From contig FMBT01000352.1 in NCBI GenBank assembly GCA_900095095.1, positions 62,001-126,000 on the forward strand: a stretch of DNA of 64,000 nt. Reading direction: 5' to 3'. The stretch comes from Fragilariopsis cylindrus CCMP1102. Its lineage: Eukaryota > Bacillariophyta > Bacillariophyceae > Bacillariales > Bacillariaceae. A program made the position numbers and the translations under genes. The notes under the pieces were generated by a model, which did not search any database, was not told the DNA's origin, and worked only from the letters and a program-made list of their open reading frames with translations. Shown piece by piece: positions 51,478 to 62,854 of the stretch. Position 1 is the first letter of the stretch, and each line of letters starts with the position of its first letter.

Positions 51478-52100
51478 CAAGAAGTACAGAACTAACTTAT
51501 AGTCAGTCTTCCATTTGACTTGAATCCTGATGTGGAACCATTGTAACTGGTATATTGTTGGTTCTCACCAAAGCAATAAAAAATACCACCACCATAGCAG
51601 CAGCTATCATCCCTGGGCAGACACACCTTCCTCTCTCATTATCATGTTAAAATTATTCATTAATTGATTATTGTTGACGTTATGATGGGGTGACAAAATA
51701 CAAATGCAAATCTCTTTAACAATAGCCAACATGTGATGTTAGGCTAACCAATGGAGATGATGGAGTGTTACCGGTAGGGGCAACTTTAAATTGAGGGAAT
51801 GATGAGAGCTCTCGGGAAACTCAATTACTCGATATTATTTCTACCTAACGTTACTGTACTTTACTGCGTTTAGATTTAGATTTTTGATTGTTCGATGATG
51901 GACGACGATGGAAAGACGGCATAAACATTCATCATGCAAACCGGTAATGCCAATATCATGCTAGCTATCTATTTATAGTTTGCGTTTTGACTTGTACTTG
52001 TACCTTGGTGACTTGCTGGTGCCGATCACAATATGGGCGACCACGAGCCTGGAGACATCACATTCCTATAACAGTTAATCAGTCTTTGGCGTACTTAGCA

Positions 52101-55100
52101 ATGGACCACGTCGCCGACGTTGCCCTACCTTTAAGGTTAGCAGCTGAACCATACGCGAAACGGTATATCTCGTCAAGTTGTGTTTCGCTTGGAATTCCTT
52201 CTCAAATCAGTAGTGGTCTAGAAATATCAGCTTTATGTGATGATGATGGGATACATGCTTTTTGTGTTAGTGAATTACTTTCTAGAACGACTTTGTTGGA
52301 GAAAATCCATTCGGCAATAAGATGTTCCTCTTCATCATCTACTGTGGATGCAGAAGCAGAAGCAGAAAGAACAACGACAACTACAACTTCTTGGAAAACA
52401 AAGTCTCTTTTTGTTTTAGTTCGTGTCTCGACAGTTTCTAACCTAATGAAGTGGCATGTATTTCGAGAAAATAAAAATGAAGCCGTACCCGTAGATGATG
52501 ATGACGTTCACGACGACGTGAAGCATTATTTCAAAACTCAAAAAGCCACCCATAATATGTTTGTTGCGGAGCTTATTACAAATTCAATTCGTAATTACTA
52601 CAGTCGACAGATATTAGAACCCAGTGTACGAGGATTTCTTTCGGTACTTGAAAAACAATTTGCACGCAGTGATTTGTATTTATTCGAACTCCTTCAGAAT
52701 GCCGTAGACGATGGTGCCAGTGTCGTGGAATTCAAGGCAACAACAAGAGATGGATCTGATGCTTTAAGTTTAATCCATAACGGACGTCCATTTACACCTT
52801 TGGATTTGTTGGGTCTTTCCTCAGTTGGTTTGAGTACGAAATCGAGACAGGGAAAACGAACTATTGGATTTATGGGTGTGGGGTTTAAAAGTGTCTACAA
52901 GCGTTTTGCGAAAGTTACTATAGACGATGGAACTTATAATTTTGTATATGAAGAACCACATAACAATCGACACGGATATGGTTGGGTCATGTTACCAATG
53001 TGGCAAAAACAGCGTAATGGAACAATCAAAATCAAACAGGACGATGATGATGATAGCAGGGCTGACTGGTGTCGTTTTTTGTTGGAACGACCAAGAGGTG
53101 GACAAGGAAAAATATTGAAAGATTTGGCAGTACTGCCAATAACAGCTCCTCCCTTATTGGGACGAGCATCGTTGATCAAGATGTCTTCAAATGAAACAAG
53201 CAATAACACCTGGATCTTGGATTGGAATGGAAAACGTCATACAATCCAACGCTCAAATATCGTCAGGTATGACAACGTAAATTCTTCTGAAATTATTATT
53301 GTGAATATTGCTGATACAGCTACTCCAGCGAGAGGCATAACAACACGGCAGCACCAACAAAAAATGTGGCTATTTGTATCACATCAATATACACCATCTA
53401 TTTCAGCCATAGAGGCGTACAAAAATCATACAAAACGGCAACATACTGGATCAGAAGAGGTGTGTGGGTTTATTCAATTGGGTAATGGGAATGTACCAGC
53501 TTTTTATTTCTCTTCCAATAACAAATCCAATATGAGTACTTCCGCCGCCACTACTACGAAGAAATCTATAGCAAACGGTATTGTTCATTCGGTATTGCCT
53601 ACCAAAATCCGGATGCCTGTTCCAATGCATATTCAAGGATCATTGTTACTTTCGGTGGATCGTCAATCAGTTCAAGATCTGACAGACAATGCTTGGAACA
53701 GCGATATCTTGAAACAATTCCCAGAGCTCATAGCGAATTTCTTTCGTTGGGCTGCGGTAAACAAATTAAACACTACTTCTCATTATGTTGCAATCTGTCA
53801 GCTCTTACCAAGCATATCATCCAAGAATAATGAATCAAAAGTGACGACAACGAAAGGGGATATTGTTGCCGATATATTGGGGCAATTGATATCATTGAAA
53901 GCACTTGTTAGTGCATTTTGGTCTGAACGTATACTGCCCGTTGGATTGTCCGTTACACACTCGAAGATAGAAACCAATTCTGAAACTTCTATGAAGGTCG
54001 AAAGCGATGGTTCGGCTTCTATTTCCAATAAACTAGATATAGCAACCGGTTACTGCGAGGGAGAGAAAACTATATGGGTACCACCCTCGTTCTTCAAATT
54101 CTTGGACAGTGACTTCCTTCGAAATTGGCTTGGAAAGCGTCCTCTTCGAACAGATCTGATGGGTGATAATGCTTTCCATCCAATATTTTCTTTTGGTAGC
54201 GTACTCAATCAATTTAGTCCACTACCTTGTAGAAATCATCAGCTGGCAGAAGCAATTGGTATTAGATCTGGACGTCTCCAACGAGATAGTATTTGGAAAA
54301 TCATTCGACTTATGGCTGCCATTGGTTCATCCTACGATGAACATCCCAACTATAAGGAATCCGCAGATGGTATGTCAAATGTACAATCTAAACAACAAAA
54401 GTCTAAAAATAGCAACAACAAAGGAAATGAGGAGGAAAAATCGACTGATAGTCTTATACCCTCCATGCCAAGATACATCAACGATTGGTCTGTCTTCGTA
54501 ACGGAGAACGGAGACATTGCTAGACTAGACCAAATCATTCTTCCTGCGGAAGACTTTTCTCTGCTACCATCTGAGTTAGCGTCACTGCTTCGTCCATTTT
54601 TGAAAATGGATTCCAAAACTTCGAGTCGCGAAACATCCCTACAATACAATAGCAACAACAAGTACAATGAAAAAAGAGATAAGAAACGAGCAAGAACACC
54701 CCCACCACCACGTATTGAACGACTACATAACTTGCTCGAGGACGCAATATTTCATGTCGATAACTCGACTGTTCCAGAAGAATATATCAAAGAAAATATT
54801 CAAAACTGGGAGGAAGTGTCAAAACATGCCGCATCATTTCTGAATCGCGCTCGTATAGAGTTACCATCGAATGTTGTTAACGTAGCAAGTGCTGCTACTA
54901 ATATTCTTCAATCATACTCAAAACTGCGTAACCTCAATGGAGAGCAGATATCAGCTGTTAAGCTAATTAGCCGGTTTGCATTGGAATCGTCGAATCATCT
55001 TTTCTTTAAATACGTCCTGGTTGATATTCCAAACAATGGATCGCATGATCCAACAGAAATCTCCACAACGAGACTTGTACATGCTACAGAAGCTTACATC

Positions 55101-58100
55101 GGTAAAGCTGTAGATGACAATGGCCCCGGTACACACTTGGAAAACTTCGCAGGATCAAAATTGCAATATATTTCTTCTTGTTACAACTCGATTTTGGATG
55201 CCAAGTCTTCTATAACAAGAATCAAACTAATACAGTTATTTGCGCTTGCAGGAGTTCAAACTGGTATCTCTGTGTCTATTTCTGCTGTAGACATTCAGAA
55301 GGACAAACGTCTTCTCAGCGAGGTTGTATCGAAGGTCCTTGATAAACGGCTTCCGTCTCTAAGAAAAAATAACACAAAAAGTGAGATCCTTCTACCTTAT
55401 GGATTAGATGTTGTGATGAACAAAAGGAAGCATTATTTGATTGATTCTCAAATCCCATCTGAATGGGAGCGTCTGATTATGACAATGACGCCAGTATCTT
55501 CCATTGGTTTCATATCGCTCCTTCTATCAATGCCTTTTGAGAATTCGATTAATGTAACAAGTAGTACTGTCGTAGCTGCAGCAAAATGTTTAGTCGGGCA
55601 AGGTGAAGCCACGGAAGGAAATAGTAATCCTGCTAACGACATTCATACGGTTCAACTTTCGAAGAATACAAGCACACCTCTCCGTCGACGCTTATTTTTT
55701 CTCCCTCCAGGGCAGGCTGGAGCAAAGGGATTGGATATCTCCGAATCTCGTTTGATAGAGCAATTGCAGTCCATCAGCTGGCTACCTTGCTTGTCAGACC
55801 ATCAAGCAATATTACTACCACCGAGTAAGACTCTGCTAGAAGCAGATACCGCACGCCCAGAAATGCCGATTGTAGACCTACCTACTCCTCTCATAAAAAA
55901 ACTTAAGTCAAGCGCAATCGCAAATGCGTTCACATGGGGTACTGTTGCCCCACCCCCACCCGTCGGGGAGCTATCCCAACTTGCAAAAGAAGCAAAATTA
56001 CTGCTCTCATCTGACAGGGAAAGAATAGACAGCGATAGCATCTCGGTAGTTTCATCAAGAATGCTACACTGCTGGAAGCAGATATGCAAATCTCATCTAC
56101 GCGATGGATTGAGTCCAGCGGATATGCGGGCGTTAAGAATGCTGCATTCATCTTATTGTATTCCTGTCAGACGAGTACTCGATAGTGGAGGAAGTAGCAA
56201 TTGGATAGTCACACGTAGTCGCTGTGTTCGAATGCCTGATGCAATTCCCACATCCAATAGTGAAGAGGATGATCTCAAGTCTCTCACCGTAGCTAGCATG
56301 GTAGCCTCGAATTTCATGTGCGATTTCAACCATTCAGTTCACAATCCATTTTTCCATCAACCAGAGATTTCAAAAGCCGTAATAGAGCTCATTGGTATAC
56401 CGACGCTTATCGAATTTAACACAAGATCGCTAATCAATACATGTGGCTCGTTCGTTCAATATTGTTGTACCGAGGAACCGATAATTACGTCATCATTGTC
56501 TCCATTGAGGGATTGTTTTTCGTATTCAATGAAATGGTGCCTCGGAAGCCAAGAAGAACTTCTCAAAAGAGACGGTGGGCTCAAGTTGTGGGTACGACAC
56601 GGACCCGGGATCGCTGCGAAAGCGCTACCAGCTCGATGGGTTCCTTTAAAAGGTGGGGCAGTTCAAGCTGTAGTTGATGACAGCAGGGTACGAAGCGCTT
56701 TGTTGAGTCCGGAGATGAATATTCAAGTGTTGGGTGTTCTCGATCACTCTGAAAATGAAAAAGAATGTCTCAATGCGAAACTATTGTCAGTGATAGACAA
56801 GGAAATTGTAAGGTTATGTGGGATTTTGCGTTTGTCGGACAGTCGATTTACTGTAAAGACCAGGGCCCGTGGAACTCCTGTGATTGTCGATGGTGCAGCG
56901 ACAAAGCTACAACTTATCTTTGCGTTACTAAGAGAGATGGAAATAGATCGTCAGAGTAACGCCTCCGCTAACTCTACAGCTGATAATGCCTTTCTTTCAA
57001 CTGCATACGAACCCTTCTTGATTGCTCGTCACGAATCCTTGATAAGAGAGTTTAAGGCTCCACAAATGGATGCACCATCTTTGATTCATTTGTATGCCAT
57101 GTTTGGCAAAGCTCCTAGATTAAGCAAGAAACGTTGTATTCTTGTAAGTGGATTACCAGACGATTATTCTATGGAACTAGAAGAATTGGTACTGGACCAT
57201 GTGAATATCCGATCCGCTGCATTGGCACACTTAAAGCCGTATCGAGCTGCTGTACGTTTGCTCTCTCATATCGAAAATGAGTCATCATTTAAAAAGTTTG
57301 TTGAAAGGGATTTTGCAGACTTTAGAGCAACATCAGCGTGGAAAGCCTTGTTGAAACAAAAAGAGATCTTTCACAAACTGTCAGCGGCTAAAAATAGCAA
57401 AGACAGAATAGCGCTACGAGACTTGCTTATAGAAGCTGAAGAAGCGTTTGAAAACGATCATGATGGAGGGGACGCTGTTCTCCAAAATGCGAGAGACCTG
57501 CTTGTGCAGCTCGAAGAAGAGGCCAATGAGGCCACGAAACGTCAACAAAAGGAGCGGGAAGAAATAGAAAGGAATATGGAGCTTCAACTTGGAGAAGAGG
57601 CACCTATTGATTCGGGCCAAGGACGAGGGATGGGGCGCTGTTTACCGGCCTGGATGACGTCAACCGAATGCACTACTCTGGGTCAAGACACTCAAACTGC
57701 ATCAGTTGGTGATCAAAATAATACAAACGCAGTGACAAACAGTGAAGAGTCTAGGGCGGCTACAGGAGAACTGACGGAAACAAAACTTAATGATGCTACG
57801 GCTCGTTTAGAAAATCTTGGTGATTCATCCCTAGGAACAATGGGTCGAGGGCGAGGTATCAGCAATCTTCCGGCATGGATGTCATCCAAAACAACAACAT
57901 CTCATGAAGAATCCGAGACAAAATCTGAAGATGCCGCAGTTTGTTTGGGACAAGATTCACCTCTTGGTGATACGTCGCTAGGTGGAATAGGTCGAGGACG
58001 TAGTATCAGCAATCTGCCGGCATGGGTAACATCCGACGCAACAAATTTGCAGTCAATTGAAAAGGAGCAAGTGGTCGACGATAAAGTTTCTACTACTGCA

Positions 58101-58520
58101 GAGGATGAAGCCAAGTCTCTCGTTTCAACGATATTGAGTAGTAACCCTGGAAGCAATGTTGTTGAACTTAGCCAACAGCAAACTGCTACTATGGGTGAAG
58201 GATGCAGAGGGGTATCAAATCTGCCAGCATGGATGACTAACCCATCATCTTCTGGTGCAGCTACTGAAGATGCGCTGAAACGGAAAAGATCCAAGTTAGA
58301 TGTGGGTGACGATAATTTCGTAGCCGATGAGGCCACGCGAGTGAAAATACCCCGCCAATCGATGGAAACATACGAGCTTATTCTCAAACACGAAATGGAG
58401 CCTTCCAAAGAATCTGATTTTCTGGTATGGTTACAGCCGAAAATAGAGGAGGAAATTGCTAACCGCGGGGGATCGTTGATATCGATTGCCGCATGTCGTG
58501 CTGATTCTTCAAGCAAATAG
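52101..58520 (+). CDS. Giant sacsin / NO VEIN-like GHKL ATPase with repeated LPAWM tail
   Basis: A 2139-residue intronless gene; the frame opens at a TTG (51987), but the first ATG is 52101. At about residues 185-300 it has an HSP90-type (GHKL) nucleotide-binding fold: FARSDLYLFELLQNAVDDGA (N-box with E and N), then LIHNGRPFTPLDLLGLSSVG and KRTIGFMGVGFKSVYKRFAK (G-box). This arrangement, with the helix-E-x-x-Q-N-A-x-D motif followed by GFMGVGFKSV, is that of sacsin and plant NO VEIN. A long helical body without further known motifs follows. Then come a charged coiled coil (about 57330-57600) and a disordered tail. The tail carries four copies of a G-R-G-x-x-x-LPAWMT motif: GRGMGRCLPAWMTS, MGRGRGISNLPAWMSS, GIGRGRSISNLPAWVTS and GCRGVSNLPAWMTN. 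A basic KRKRSK follows. Role: probably an ATP-dependent chaperone-like scaffold, possibly nuclear. Confidence 0.82.
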   Translation: MDHVADVALPLRLAAEPYAKRYISSSCVSLGIPSQISSGLEISALCDDDGIHAFCVSELLSRTTLLEKIHSAIRCSSSSSTVDAEAEAERTTTTTTSWKTKSLFVLVRVSTVSNLMKWHVFRENKNEAVPVDDDDVHDDVKHYFKTQKATHNMFVAELITNSIRNYYSRQILEPSVRGFLSVLEKQFARSDLYLFELLQNAVDDGASVVEFKATTRDGSDALSLIHNGRPFTPLDLLGLSSVGLSTKSRQGKRTIGFMGVGFKSVYKRFAKVTIDDGTYNFVYEEPHNNRHGYGWVMLPMWQKQRNGTIKIKQDDDDDSRADWCRFLLERPRGGQGKILKDLAVLPITAPPLLGRASLIKMSSNETSNNTWILDWNGKRHTIQRSNIVRYDNVNSSEIIIVNIADTATPARGITTRQHQQKMWLFVSHQYTPSISAIEAYKNHTKRQHTGSEEVCGFIQLGNGNVPAFYFSSNNKSNMSTSAATTTKKSIANGIVHSVLPTKIRMPVPMHIQGSLLLSVDRQSVQDLTDNAWNSDILKQFPELIANFFRWAAVNKLNTTSHYVAICQLLPSISSKNNESKVTTTKGDIVADILGQLISLKALVSAFWSERILPVGLSVTHSKIETNSETSMKVESDGSASISNKLDIATGYCEGEKTIWVPPSFFKFLDSDFLRNWLGKRPLRTDLMGDNAFHPIFSFGSVLNQFSPLPCRNHQLAEAIGIRSGRLQRDSIWKIIRLMAAIGSSYDEHPNYKESADGMSNVQSKQQKSKNSNNKGNEEEKSTDSLIPSMPRYINDWSVFVTENGDIARLDQIILPAEDFSLLPSELASLLRPFLKMDSKTSSRETSLQYNSNNKYNEKRDKKRARTPPPPRIERLHNLLEDAIFHVDNSTVPEEYIKENIQNWEEVSKHAASFLNRARIELPSNVVNVASAATNILQSYSKLRNLNGEQISAVKLISRFALESSNHLFFKYVLVDIPNNGSHDPTEISTTRLVHATEAYIGKAVDDNGPGTHLENFAGSKLQYISSCYNSILDAKSSITRIKLIQLFALAGVQTGISVSISAVDIQKDKRLLSEVVSKVLDKRLPSLRKNNTKSEILLPYGLDVVMNKRKHYLIDSQIPSEWERLIMTMTPVSSIGFISLLLSMPFENSINVTSSTVVAAAKCLVGQGEATEGNSNPANDIHTVQLSKNTSTPLRRRLFFLPPGQAGAKGLDISESRLIEQLQSISWLPCLSDHQAILLPPSKTLLEADTARPEMPIVDLPTPLIKKLKSSAIANAFTWGTVAPPPPVGELSQLAKEAKLLLSSDRERIDSDSISVVSSRMLHCWKQICKSHLRDGLSPADMRALRMLHSSYCIPVRRVLDSGGSSNWIVTRSRCVRMPDAIPTSNSEEDDLKSLTVASMVASNFMCDFNHSVHNPFFHQPEISKAVIELIGIPTLIEFNTRSLINTCGSFVQYCCTEEPIITSSLSPLRDCFSYSMKWCLGSQEELLKRDGGLKLWVRHGPGIAAKALPARWVPLKGGAVQAVVDDSRVRSALLSPEMNIQVLGVLDHSENEKECLNAKLLSVIDKEIVRLCGILRLSDSRFTVKTRARGTPVIVDGAATKLQLIFALLREMEIDRQSNASANSTADNAFLSTAYEPFLIARHESLIREFKAPQMDAPSLIHLYAMFGKAPRLSKKRCILVSGLPDDYSMELEELVLDHVNIRSAALAHLKPYRAAVRLLSHIENESSFKKFVERDFADFRATSAWKALLKQKEIFHKLSAAKNSKDRIALRDLLIEAEEAFENDHDGGDAVLQNARDLLVQLEEEANEATKRQQKEREEIERNMELQLGEEAPIDSGQGRGMGRCLPAWMTSTECTTLGQDTQTASVGDQNNTNAVTNSEESRAATGELTETKLNDATARLENLGDSSLGTMGRGRGISNLPAWMSSKTTTSHEESETKSEDAAVCLGQDSPLGDTSLGGIGRGRSISNLPAWVTSDATNLQSIEKEQVVDDKVSTTAEDEAKSLVSTILSSNPGSNVVELSQQQTATMGEGCRGVSNLPAWMTNPSSSGAATEDALKRKRSKLDVGDDNFVADEATRVKIPRQSMETYELILKHEMEPSKESDFLVWLQPKIEEEIANRGGSLISIAACRADSSSK

Positions 58521-59814
58521 TAATATTGAAGCAGAAAATGCCTTAGCCAAGTATGTATCTTTTCTTATACCCTCTGCCCCTTCTACAGCAATTGCTTGGT
58601 AATATAATTTGGTAAGAAATCGCTATCATTTTCAAGAGCTTAGTAACAATAAAAATCCTTAAACATACTGAAAAGAGAAACCGTGATTGTTGTCTTTCAA
58701 CAAGCCTTCTATATTCTACATAATAATAGATTAACTAATGCAACATGCGTACACACATATATGTATCAACCAAGACACTTTCCTTCTTGCAGTTTTACCC
58801 CATCACTCTACCTCTCCTGCCATCACTACACAAGCAGAAACTAATAGTAAAAGAGACATTATAATACATTGTAGCGTTATTTGTTACTCTATAGCTGTAA
58901 TTTGATCATCTGATAAGATTATTGGTTCCCTACTCCCCCCCCCCCCCCCCCCTTGAAGAAAAAGAAGATAGTGAGTTCAAAAGACCAATATTAAACCCAA
59001 AAAAAATGTGCACAATCTGTATGTACAAATAATCAGGAACAAGATACGTCCATGAAAGGTCTAAACAATAGTAAACCAATCCACAAATCTTTTGTTCATA
59101 TGGCTCATTTGTTGGTGATTTAGCTGTTATCCCTTTCGTTTTGGTTTTATGAATGCTTATCATACCTGCATCAGATATAGCTTTAATAATTTGTTCATAT
59201 ACAACTGATTTTCAATACCACTACACAGTGGCACCAGTGACCCTATTGCTGTTCTTAGAGTTAAGGGAAACTTTTACAGCTCATATCGAGACCTTTTCTA
59301 TGCAATGTACAATAACAACTTCTTCCATTGCTGGATTGATGTTAAGCTACGGTGTAATGTACTTTGATGGTAAACTAATGTCTAAAGTTATTATGAGCTA
59401 TCTATCCTATCGTGTACTCAACTGGGCTATTCCCACTACAACAGTCCATTCAATGGGTATGCTATCTTCCTCACCATGTGAATGATCTGTGACTGGGTAG
59501 GTATGGCCCACCTTGTTGCAACTGTCATACTATTAGGCTGTAGTATTTGAGTACTGGATAGTAACGGTGTCTTTGTTTGTCCCACTTGCTAGTGACTCCA
59601 GGATCTTATCAATTGATTTCAAAAAAGATCAAGGAATACCAAAAGATCTTGTACAAATTGATGATGGTAGTGGTTGGTTCCGTAGACAGAACAAAGTCAA
59701 GATTGATCAGTCCAAGAAGAGAGTGCATAATTTAATAATATCACTAAAGAGTTCAGAACAGAATTGAGCAAGGCATACGGCGTGGTTGCGGAATGATATT
59801 CATTTCACTGTTGT
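58521..59814. other. Spacer with poly-C and unidentified protein-like fragments
   Basis: The 3' flank of the giant gene, then a run of 18 C at 58935-58952. Two short plus-strand frames have protein-like composition: 59153-59485 (110 codons, with TDFQYHYTVAPVTLLLFLEL) and a stretch at about 59580-59766 with ILSIDFKKDQGIPKDLVQID and GSGWFRRQNKVKIDQ. They lie in different frames and I recognise no family. They could be remnants of one dead gene or mobile element. Confidence 0.35.
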
Positions 59815-60095
59815 GTTAAGGCACACAAACAACATGAGTTTTGACCAAAATGAACAATAAAATATCTCATTTGAAATGGTTGCAGAGGACAACACCAGAT
59901 GGGCTGGGTGCACTAGCATCCATATAGAGTACTAGAACATTGTGTTTGCCTCCTACAACTTTTCTATTCTTGTCGTTGCGGTATGATATTCATTTCAAAC
60001 AACATGATTTTTGATCAGAATGAACAACAGAATATCTCATTTGAAAGGGTTGCAGAGGACAAAACCAGATGGGTCAGGTAAACTAGCATCCATTA
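59815..60095 (-). repeat. Satellite-like dispersed repeat, two units, minus orientation
   Basis: Two units of about 172 bp marked by AATATCTCATTTGAAA preceded by AATGAACAA at about 59848 and 60020, each followed by GTTGCAGAGGACAA and ACCAGATGGG. Between them lies ACATTGTGTTTGCCTCCTAC. This is the reverse complement of the copies at 26, 49.0 and 49.7 kb. Confidence 0.8.
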
Positions 60096-60998
60096 CACCC
60101 ATACCGACAAGGTCCTCATAATGCTTAGGTTTCTATGGAGGTTATGAAGGTATAGGGTTGCATTCACCACAAAATGGGCAGGGTTTTCCACTTTTATGTG
60201 CACCTAAGCTGGATCAACAACAAAAAGCACCAAGAGTAAGTTTCCTTTGGTATATATGGTGCACCCCATCCATATATTTTGGGATGATTCACCTTTTTGA
60301 GTGTACTGTATGTATGTCCACGAAACACTGCAAATATGGGCCATTTTTGGGGGTTATTTGATATGTGCCTGCCGTGTAGTATGTGAGCCTACATTATGAG
60401 ATACCAGTAGGCTTACAAGACTAAGGAATATAACAGTTCTCCATTCAATAGGTCAATTTTTAGGTGTATATACTTGATGCTAAAGCTGTTATTATAATAT
60501 ACTACAGTACACTAACAAATACTAGTAAAATTTGGACATGATTTAGCTTTTATATTAATGACTGTCGCTTGGACAGATATCATGATGATTTAAAAGACAC
60601 TCAACTGAAGGATCATGGATGGATTCCTTTGTTCTGGGAGTCTTCGACACGGCATTTAATTTATTGATTTTTTAAGACACACATCATCAAGACAAACCAA
60701 AGACAAGTTCAAAGTAATAATGATATGCAAGTGAAAGTGTACGGCTACTAGTAGTACGAAGTAGATATTACAAACAACTAGCATAAGAACAACAAAAAGG
60801 ATGCTAAAATTATTTCCATTTCACATCAGCGATGATATTCATCAGTTCATGAACTTTTATATATTGTTACTATATTCTATAACACTTTGTTCCTGTTTTG
60901 GTGAGAGCAGCGAACAAAACGAGGTTCTTCATGGATCATTATTCTTTAGTTTCAGTTTTATCTTTTTGAATCTTCCTTTCACATATTATTCCATTATA
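60096..60998. other. Spacer and upstream open extension of the next gene
   Basis: AT-rich. From 60801 an in-frame ATG opens 66 hydrophobic codons (with MNFYILLLYSITLCSCF) before the preferred ATG at 60999. The AT-rich composition suggests leader sequence rather than protein, but a signal-anchor cannot be excluded. Nothing else is supported. Confidence 0.4.
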
Positions 60999-62854
60999 AT
61001 GAACGAAGTAGCAATGAAACGTCTCTTGGAACAAGCCGCTTACTATCGTTGTATTGTTTACGACTTGACGGGCGGTAACAACAACTACAACAACGTACAA
61101 GAAGAAGTAGAAGATATGACGGAAGCAACGAACCGTCGTGTAGAAGAATTACAAGTACAACTCGAACTTCACCTCGCTCGTCTCGAACATCATCGTCCTT
61201 ATTTCGAAGCTCTCGAACGGCCAATGAATAGGAGGATGGAATTGGGTCCATTTGTTGATAATGACGATGACGATGACGACGATATTATCGATATTGCTGA
61301 TATGCGTGGAGATATTGACGATGACGACAATACCAATGATGATATCGATGGTGATGCTTTTGAAATAGGCAATAGAATGAGACGACGAATTAATTTGAGA
61401 AACCATCGTCGACATCGATTATATGGTGGTCGTCGAGCAGTACGTAGAGGATTAACTTTCGCTCAAAAATCGTATAGGCACTACACTGGACCATTCGATA
61501 TCCCCAAATCGGATCCTAATCTGGAACATCGACGTCGGTGGTTGAAACAAGAATTTGCTATCCATGATAATGATGATGAAGAAGAAGAAGAAAAGAGATG
61601 TGTGCTTTGTAAACCAATGGTACGACTGGTACGACATTCTACGATTTGTCGTTCGTGTTACGAAGACATAATGATGATGGAAAAAGAAGAAAAAGGGAAA
61701 ACAACTTCATCATCACCATTATCATCATCATCATTATTATTCTCATCATCCTCGGAGGATGATGATAAAAGCCTATCTACATTTCGTTCGAATCATAAAG
61801 TTTGGAAGTTGTTGATGATTACTGAACAAACGAAGTACACAAAAAATCTAGGTAAGAATAGGAAAGAGAAGAAAACAGTCTCAATTTCAATCTTCGTTCG
61901 TCACCGAATTATTGTACTACGTTGTTTGTTTGAGTTTTGACCTGCACATCTTGTTTCTACTGAGAGAAAGATATTCTGTTTTTTTTCTTCTAATCCACTC
62001 ACGATTTCTCCTACTGTTGATAATCTATCTCTCCTCCGATCTGTGCTATAGGACGCACGGATCATAATGAAAGGGAAGCAATACACATTAGACAAAATCC
62101 CGTCTGTGATACACGTAAATTAATGAGCTCTAATTTTAAAGGTCATGGTATCACTCCGGAACTACTTATGTTGAAACGAATCAAAGCTTGTATTGGATGG
62201 GCTATCCATGGAGTTGTAATGGAATTCATTGATGGTAGTACACGTGGTGGATACGATTGTCATGTCGCATCTCTGTACGATGATGAGCAAATCAGAAAAC
62301 GTCAAGGTACCGAATGGATCGACGTTGCCGAGGGGGATTATGTCATTTCTGTTTCCGGTCATCATTTAGCTCGTCAATGTTTCCTGTGTCATACATTGCG
62401 ATTTGAAATGGCATCCGGTCGGGTGATTGAATTCGCATCCTCACATGAACCATGGAAAGGCGGTGCATTTCAATACGAGTTACCTGAATCAGCTTTACTA
62501 CAATTCGTTTCATTCCGAAATGGAAAATGTATCGGTGTGACCGCCACTGAAACGCGACTGCATCTTCCATTACGATCCACGGCACAAGTACAACAACATT
62601 TACCGACTTCTCCCCATCAAGATACATTTCGTACTATCCAGCTTTGTATCCAACGGTATGAGAACAATCGAGTTCAGGCGGGAGAACGACCACTTGGACG
62701 GGACATGTGGTCAAAGGTTCTATATGAATACTTGAAGGGAAGTGACTTACAAAGTTATGAAGAATCGACCCTGGGACAATTGAAAGCATGCCAACGAGAT
62801 GCCTCATACAAAAAATGTTTGGGCCTGGTGGCTTTAGCATCGGCAAATAAATAA
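60999..62854 (+). CDS. Two-exon protein with a Cys-pair motif and a C-terminal beta-rich (jacalin-like?) domain
   Basis: Exons 60999-61851 and 62052-62854 (GTAAGA donor, GCTATAG acceptor) give 551 residues; starting at 60801 would give 617. The N-terminus is helical (coiled coil with RRVEELQVQLELHLARLEHH), followed by an acidic D-run and a basic R-rich stretch (MRRRINLRNHRRHRLYGGRR). At about 61600-61665 lies RCVLCKPMVRLVRHSTICRS followed by C-Y, a CxxC-x12-CxxC pair that could bind zinc. Exon 2 encodes a compact domain: KACIGWAIHGVVMEFIDGST, GGYDCHVAS, EGDYVISVSGHHLARQCFLC, HTLRFEMASGRVIEFASSHE and LLQFVSFRNGKCIGVTATET. The repeated strand-turn pattern suggests a beta-prism (jacalin-like) fold; that is inference. 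The end is helical. Function unknown. Confidence 0.65.

Larger units (their letters stand above)
49801..52100. other. Gene-poor, repeat-bearing spacer
   Basis: About 2.3 kb without a supported gene. It holds a 40-bp tandem duplication (50327-50408), an AAAC run (about 51175-51211), an ATC run (51440-51477) and a short CTGCACTGCACTG run near 50763. The final 250 bp before 52101 are presumably the promoter and leader of the sacsin-like gene. Confidence 0.5.

Noticed and set aside
51987-52100. Upstream extension of the giant ATPase
   Set aside because: It begins at TTG and has no ATG before 52101; the extension looks like leader sequence.
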